This document shows positions 26,748-28,510 of a stretch of 28,510 nucleotides of DNA, piece by piece (position 1 is the stretch's first letter; the number at the start of each line of letters is the position of its first letter). Both the position numbers and the translations under genes were made by a program. Source of the stretch: a virus; the IMG/VR virus record IMGVR_UViG_3300030419_003103, positions 1 to 28,510 of that record; one strand, 5' to 3'. A model generated the notes under the pieces. The model worked only from the letters and a program-made list of their open reading frames with translations. It was not told the origin of the DNA and made no database searches.

Positions 26748-27521
26748 TCAAATAATACGAGTTTTTTCGTGACCTACACGAATGCGAGGATCGCACCAGA
26801 TTTGATAACCTGCTTCAATAGCATCTAAACAGAACGAGACATCCTCGCCGCACATATCTTGTACGTTCCCTGATTCGAATTCTTGCATCTTAGGAGCAAA
26901 CCAAGGATACTTAATCTTCTTATCCTCAAAAACGCCGTGCTTAATCATTACCCATCCAAATCCTGTATAATCAACAGTAAAGGGTTTCTGACGCTTACCA
27001 ATAGACTCAACGGTTTCATGATTCATAACTCCACCGTTCTTGCGGAAATCTTCTTCCTCTAACCAGTGTGCTACTGAGGTTGTGCTCCCATCTTCAGTGG
27101 CATACCATCCAGCAGTAATTCCCCTCTCTTCACCTTCTGCAGGTACAGCAAGATCACATAGTTGCCAGAACTTCTCTGAACTAAAGACAATATCCGAGTC
27201 AATCCAAAGTTGATAATCATACTTTAATTTACCATCCCATGGAACTTGATCTGGTCCACGTAAAACATTAGCACCTAAACACTTACAACGTGCAAAGTTA
27301 ACCATTGATGAATAGTCCTGGGATATCTGAATAGACATACCGTTCTGAACCATGTCAAAGCATAACTGCACAAAGTTCTTCATAAAAATGTAAGAACATC
27401 CACGTCCTGGAAGACAAAACACAATTGTCTTTCCTTTCATTCGTGCTTTAATTGCATCAATATCCCAAGCAGGTTCTTTCTTTTTTGGGGTATTGGCTTT
27501 AACTGTAAATCCTTTTGCCAT
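26748..27521 (-). CDS. Glycosyltransferase-like protein, GT-A type (257 aa)
   Basis: The fold reads as a nucleotide-sugar-type glycosyltransferase: an initial beta strand KTIVFCLPGRGCS (31-43), a D-x-D motif in LWIDSDIVF (105-113; D108 and D110 would hold the metal and the sugar nucleotide), then GEDVSFC (225-231) and VGHEK (249-253), which sit where the catalytic base and late metal-binding His lie in related enzymes. There is no signal peptide or membrane span. A lysine-rich tail opens the protein (VKANTPKKKEPAW). The ATG has GAAGGT about 10 nt upstream, behind a perfect sigma-70 promoter. Phage versions may modify virion proteins, phage DNA or host surface glycans. The substrate is not known. 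Confidence 0.8.
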   Translation of the reverse strand: MAKGFTVKANTPKKKEPAWDIDAIKARMKGKTIVFCLPGRGCSYIFMKNFVQLCFDMVQNGMSIQISQDYSSMVNFARCKCLGANVLRGPDQVPWDGKLKYDYQLWIDSDIVFSSEKFWQLCDLAVPAEGEERGITAGWYATEDGSTTSVAHWLEEEDFRKNGGVMNHETVESIGKRQKPFTVDYTGFGWVMIKHGVFEDKKIKYPWFAPKMQEFESGNVQDMCGEDVSFCLDAIEAGYQIWCDPRIRVGHEKTRII

Positions 27522-27544
27522 AATTGCTTAATACCTTCAATTCA

Positions 27545-27573
27545 ATTATACACTGTTATATGTAGTGTGTCAA
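27545..27573 (-). promoter_or_regulatory. Perfect sigma-70 promoter (TTGACA-17-TATAAT)
   Basis: The minus strand has TTGACA at 27573-27568, a 17-nt spacer, and TATAAT at 27550-27545, with TG directly before the -10. Both hexamers and the spacing match the bacterial consensus exactly. Initiation would be near 27538, giving a leader of ~17 nt to the glycosyltransferase-like ATG with GAAGGT in it. The -35 lies in the last codons of the oxygenase-like gene. This is the type of element used for host-polymerase (early) transcription. Confidence 0.85.
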
Positions 27574-28083
27574 TTGTTCTAAGAAGAATAGTATTACTAG
27601 TCGGTTATCCACAAATTTATTAAGACTATGTGGTATGGTTGGATCATACATAACCATCTTATTATACTTATTTTTAAATTCTTTTATCTTTTTATTATCT
27701 TCATTATATAAGGAAGTACCCGCTCTTGGATCAATATCTTTCGTTAGATAAATCACTCCTGCTTTTATAAGATTACTTGCATCCTTATGAATAGGTTGTA
27801 TAGTTTTATCCTTAGAATTAATCTTAGAAAAATATGTTGCAAATACCCACTGAGTATTAGGATGTTTATTTAAATCAACTATATGAGGATGTACTATCTT
27901 ATTACACAGGTAATCAAAAAACCCTCTGTGCTCTTTGTGTATTTCTCTACTTCTTAAACCAGCATACTTTCCACAACTGTTTGGTTTAGGATGTATATCA
28001 TAAGGATAATAGGTTAATGTCTTTGAGAATTCAACTATACCATCAGGATTCTCAAAGAAGTTATTAACCTCTTTATATTTCAT
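27556..28083 (-). CDS. 2-oxoglutarate/Fe(II)-dependent oxygenase-like protein (175 aa)
   Basis: The sequence shows the oxygenase metal triad: H99-x-D101 in QPIHKDASN, and the distal H152 in PTIPHSLNKF. R161, in NRLVILFFLE, sits where the arginine that binds the 2-oxoglutarate carboxylate is usual. Strand AGVIYLTKD (108-116) between them fits the jelly-roll core. Length is short but normal for phage members. There is no signal peptide. The ATG directly abuts the stop codon of the 83-aa gene. Cyanophages often carry such oxygenases in structural clusters, where they may hydroxylate proteins or sugars. The target is unknown. Confidence rests on the correct order and spacing of the four residues. 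Confidence 0.75.
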   Translation of the reverse strand: MKYKEVNNFFENPDGIVEFSKTLTYYPYDIHPKPNSCGKYAGLRSREIHKEHRGFFDYLCNKIVHPHIVDLNKHPNTQWVFATYFSKINSKDKTIQPIHKDASNLIKAGVIYLTKDIDPRAGTSLYNEDNKKIKEFKNKYNKMVMYDPTIPHSLNKFVDNRLVILFFLEQLTHYI

Positions 28084-28335
28084 TTAATAACTATCTCCAC
28101 CTTCTGGTTCTTTCCAGGTAACCGTACCGCCTCCTCCCCCAATACCTGAAGGAAGTCTTTCATATGATAAATCATCGAGTGTATAATCTGTCTTCATTAA
28201 TCCTACCATCCCTTGGAGTTCTGCCCACTTTTCTTTAAACTCACTTTCATTCAGACAATTATAAAGACACTGCCCTTTGGCATATATGTGATAGATTTCT
28301 GTGTCCCCTGTGATGTTCTGAATAAAACCTGACAA
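28084..28335 (-). CDS. Conserved 83-aa T4-like phage protein with TTG start
   Basis: The protein begins (TTG)SGFIQNITGDTEIYHIYAK and has a central ECK-like helix (EFKEKWAELQGMVGLM, 32-47) and a glycine-rich tail (GIGGGGGT, 64-71) ending EPEGGDSY. I recall close relatives as conserved hypotheticals in cyanophage genomes, often near the baseplate cluster. The start is TTG at 28335: a full GGAGGT lies 7 nt upstream, an in-frame TAA is just beyond, and the next Met is residue 43, which would lose the conserved N-terminus. A late promoter precedes it. Function is unknown. Confidence 0.85.
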   Translation of the reverse strand: MSGFIQNITGDTEIYHIYAKGQCLYNCLNESEFKEKWAELQGMVGLMKTDYTLDDLSYERLPSGIGGGGGTVTWKEPEGGDSY

Positions 28336-28338
28336 ACC

Positions 28339-28497
28339 TTATACCTCCAATTTTTTGCTGGGCGATTTTTTTATGTATTTAGTTTTTAAGGTCCGAATTA
28401 TATAAGACCAAAAACCCCAAGTATCAAAATGGTAATCAGACCACTTTTTTTCTTGGGGGATTTTTTTTATTTTTATTTTTGTGTATTTAACTCGCAT
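28339..28497 (-). CDS. Doubtful 52-aa basic open frame
   Basis: A frame opens at the ATG 28497 and stays open to a TAA at 28341-28339: a lysine-rich start, then WSDYHFDTWGFWSYIIRTLK and KTKYIKKSPSKKLEV. The aromatic middle looks protein-like, and the next gene's GGAGGT lies in its last codons, as often happens in tight operons. Against it: the A-rich strand makes open frames likely, and the same region contains a strong stem-loop and a late promoter. It may also be the end of a longer frame that enters from the right edge. Confidence 0.3.
   Translation of the reverse strand: MRVKYTKIKIKKIPQEKKWSDYHFDTWGFWSYIIRTLKTKYIKKSPSKKLEV
28343..28348 (-). promoter_or_regulatory. Ribosome binding site GGAGGT deciding a TTG start
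   Basis: GGAGGT lies 7 nt upstream of TTG at 28335 and is the strongest Shine-Dalgarno sequence noticed in the window. It supports the non-ATG start of the 83-aa gene. Confidence 0.75.
28376..28382 (-). promoter_or_regulatory. Late promoter (CTAAATA) ahead of the 83-aa gene
   Basis: The minus strand reads AAACTAAATACATAA. CTAAATA is the same variant seen ahead of gp8. Initiation near 28369 gives a leader of about 34 nt that includes GGAGGT. It follows a probable terminator, which supports a new transcription unit here. Confidence 0.5.
28411..28465. terminator. Probable two-way terminator stem-loop
   Basis: CCCCAAG (28415-28421) pairs with CTTGGGG (28452-28458). Inside, TGGT/ACCA with flanking AAA/TTT forms a second stem around a CTGATT or AATCAG loop, for about 15 bp in total. 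On the minus strand the outer stem is followed by TTTTT; on the plus strand by GA and eight T residues. It would end transcription from the right-hand gene and block opposing transcription. The open frame at 28339-28497 is the competing reading. Confidence 0.55.
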
Positions 28498-28510
28498 GTA
28501 CCCACTTTTG

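Noticed and set aside
28391-28432. Sigma-70-like promoter on the minus strand (TTGATA, 19 nt, TATAAT)
   Set aside because: The spacer is too long and the -35 lies in the loop of a stem-loop; a late promoter just downstream explains the site better.

Overview
The window is a block of structural (virion assembly) genes from a marine T4-like myovirus. Every gene I can support lies on the minus strand, so transcription runs from the right edge toward the left edge. The DNA is AT-rich, intergenic gaps are tiny, and the order gp25 - gp6 - gp7-like - gp8 - DUF4815 giant - small proteins - probable neck gene matches what I know of cyanobacterial (Prochlorococcus/Synechococcus) T4-like phages. A pelagiphage relative cannot be excluded, because no host marker gene lies in the window.

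Right end (about 26250-28510), read in transcription order: a structured intergenic region with a probable two-way terminator and a late promoter; an 83-aa conserved phage protein that starts at TTG behind a full GGAGGT; a 2-oxoglutarate/Fe(II) oxygenase-like protein; then a short unit headed by a perfect sigma-70 consensus promoter (TTGACA, 17 nt, TATAAT). That unit contains a glycosyltransferase-like protein, a 28-aa single-membrane-span peptide and a 49-aa very basic peptide, and ends at a strong stem-loop terminator. A 66-aa acidic protein follows under its own late promoter.

Centre (8571-26203): the baseplate wedge. gp25 and gp6 overlap by one base. They are followed by a 4574-aa giant protein whose first ~250 residues carry the T4 gp7 core signature, and then by gp8, which is about 190 residues longer than T4 gp8. 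The giant is built from repeated beta-rich modules, a YHYH-type domain and a run of ~85-aa tandem repeats.

Left end (1-8564): a 2534-aa DUF4815 structural protein, a small coiled-coil protein, a 213-aa beta-sandwich tail protein, and the first 27 codons of a gene that is probably the neck protein gp13.

Late promoters of the T4 type (ATAAATA or CTAAATA) head gp25, gp8, the 66-aa gene, the 83-aa gene and the left-edge gene. Several overlap the stop codon of the gene before. Together the genes would build the wedge arms of the baseplate (gp25/gp6/gp7/gp8), very long host-contacting extensions, and the first neck component. The cassette at 26499-27521 looks independently (early) expressed. No CRISPR array, tRNA, rRNA or insertion sequence is visible.
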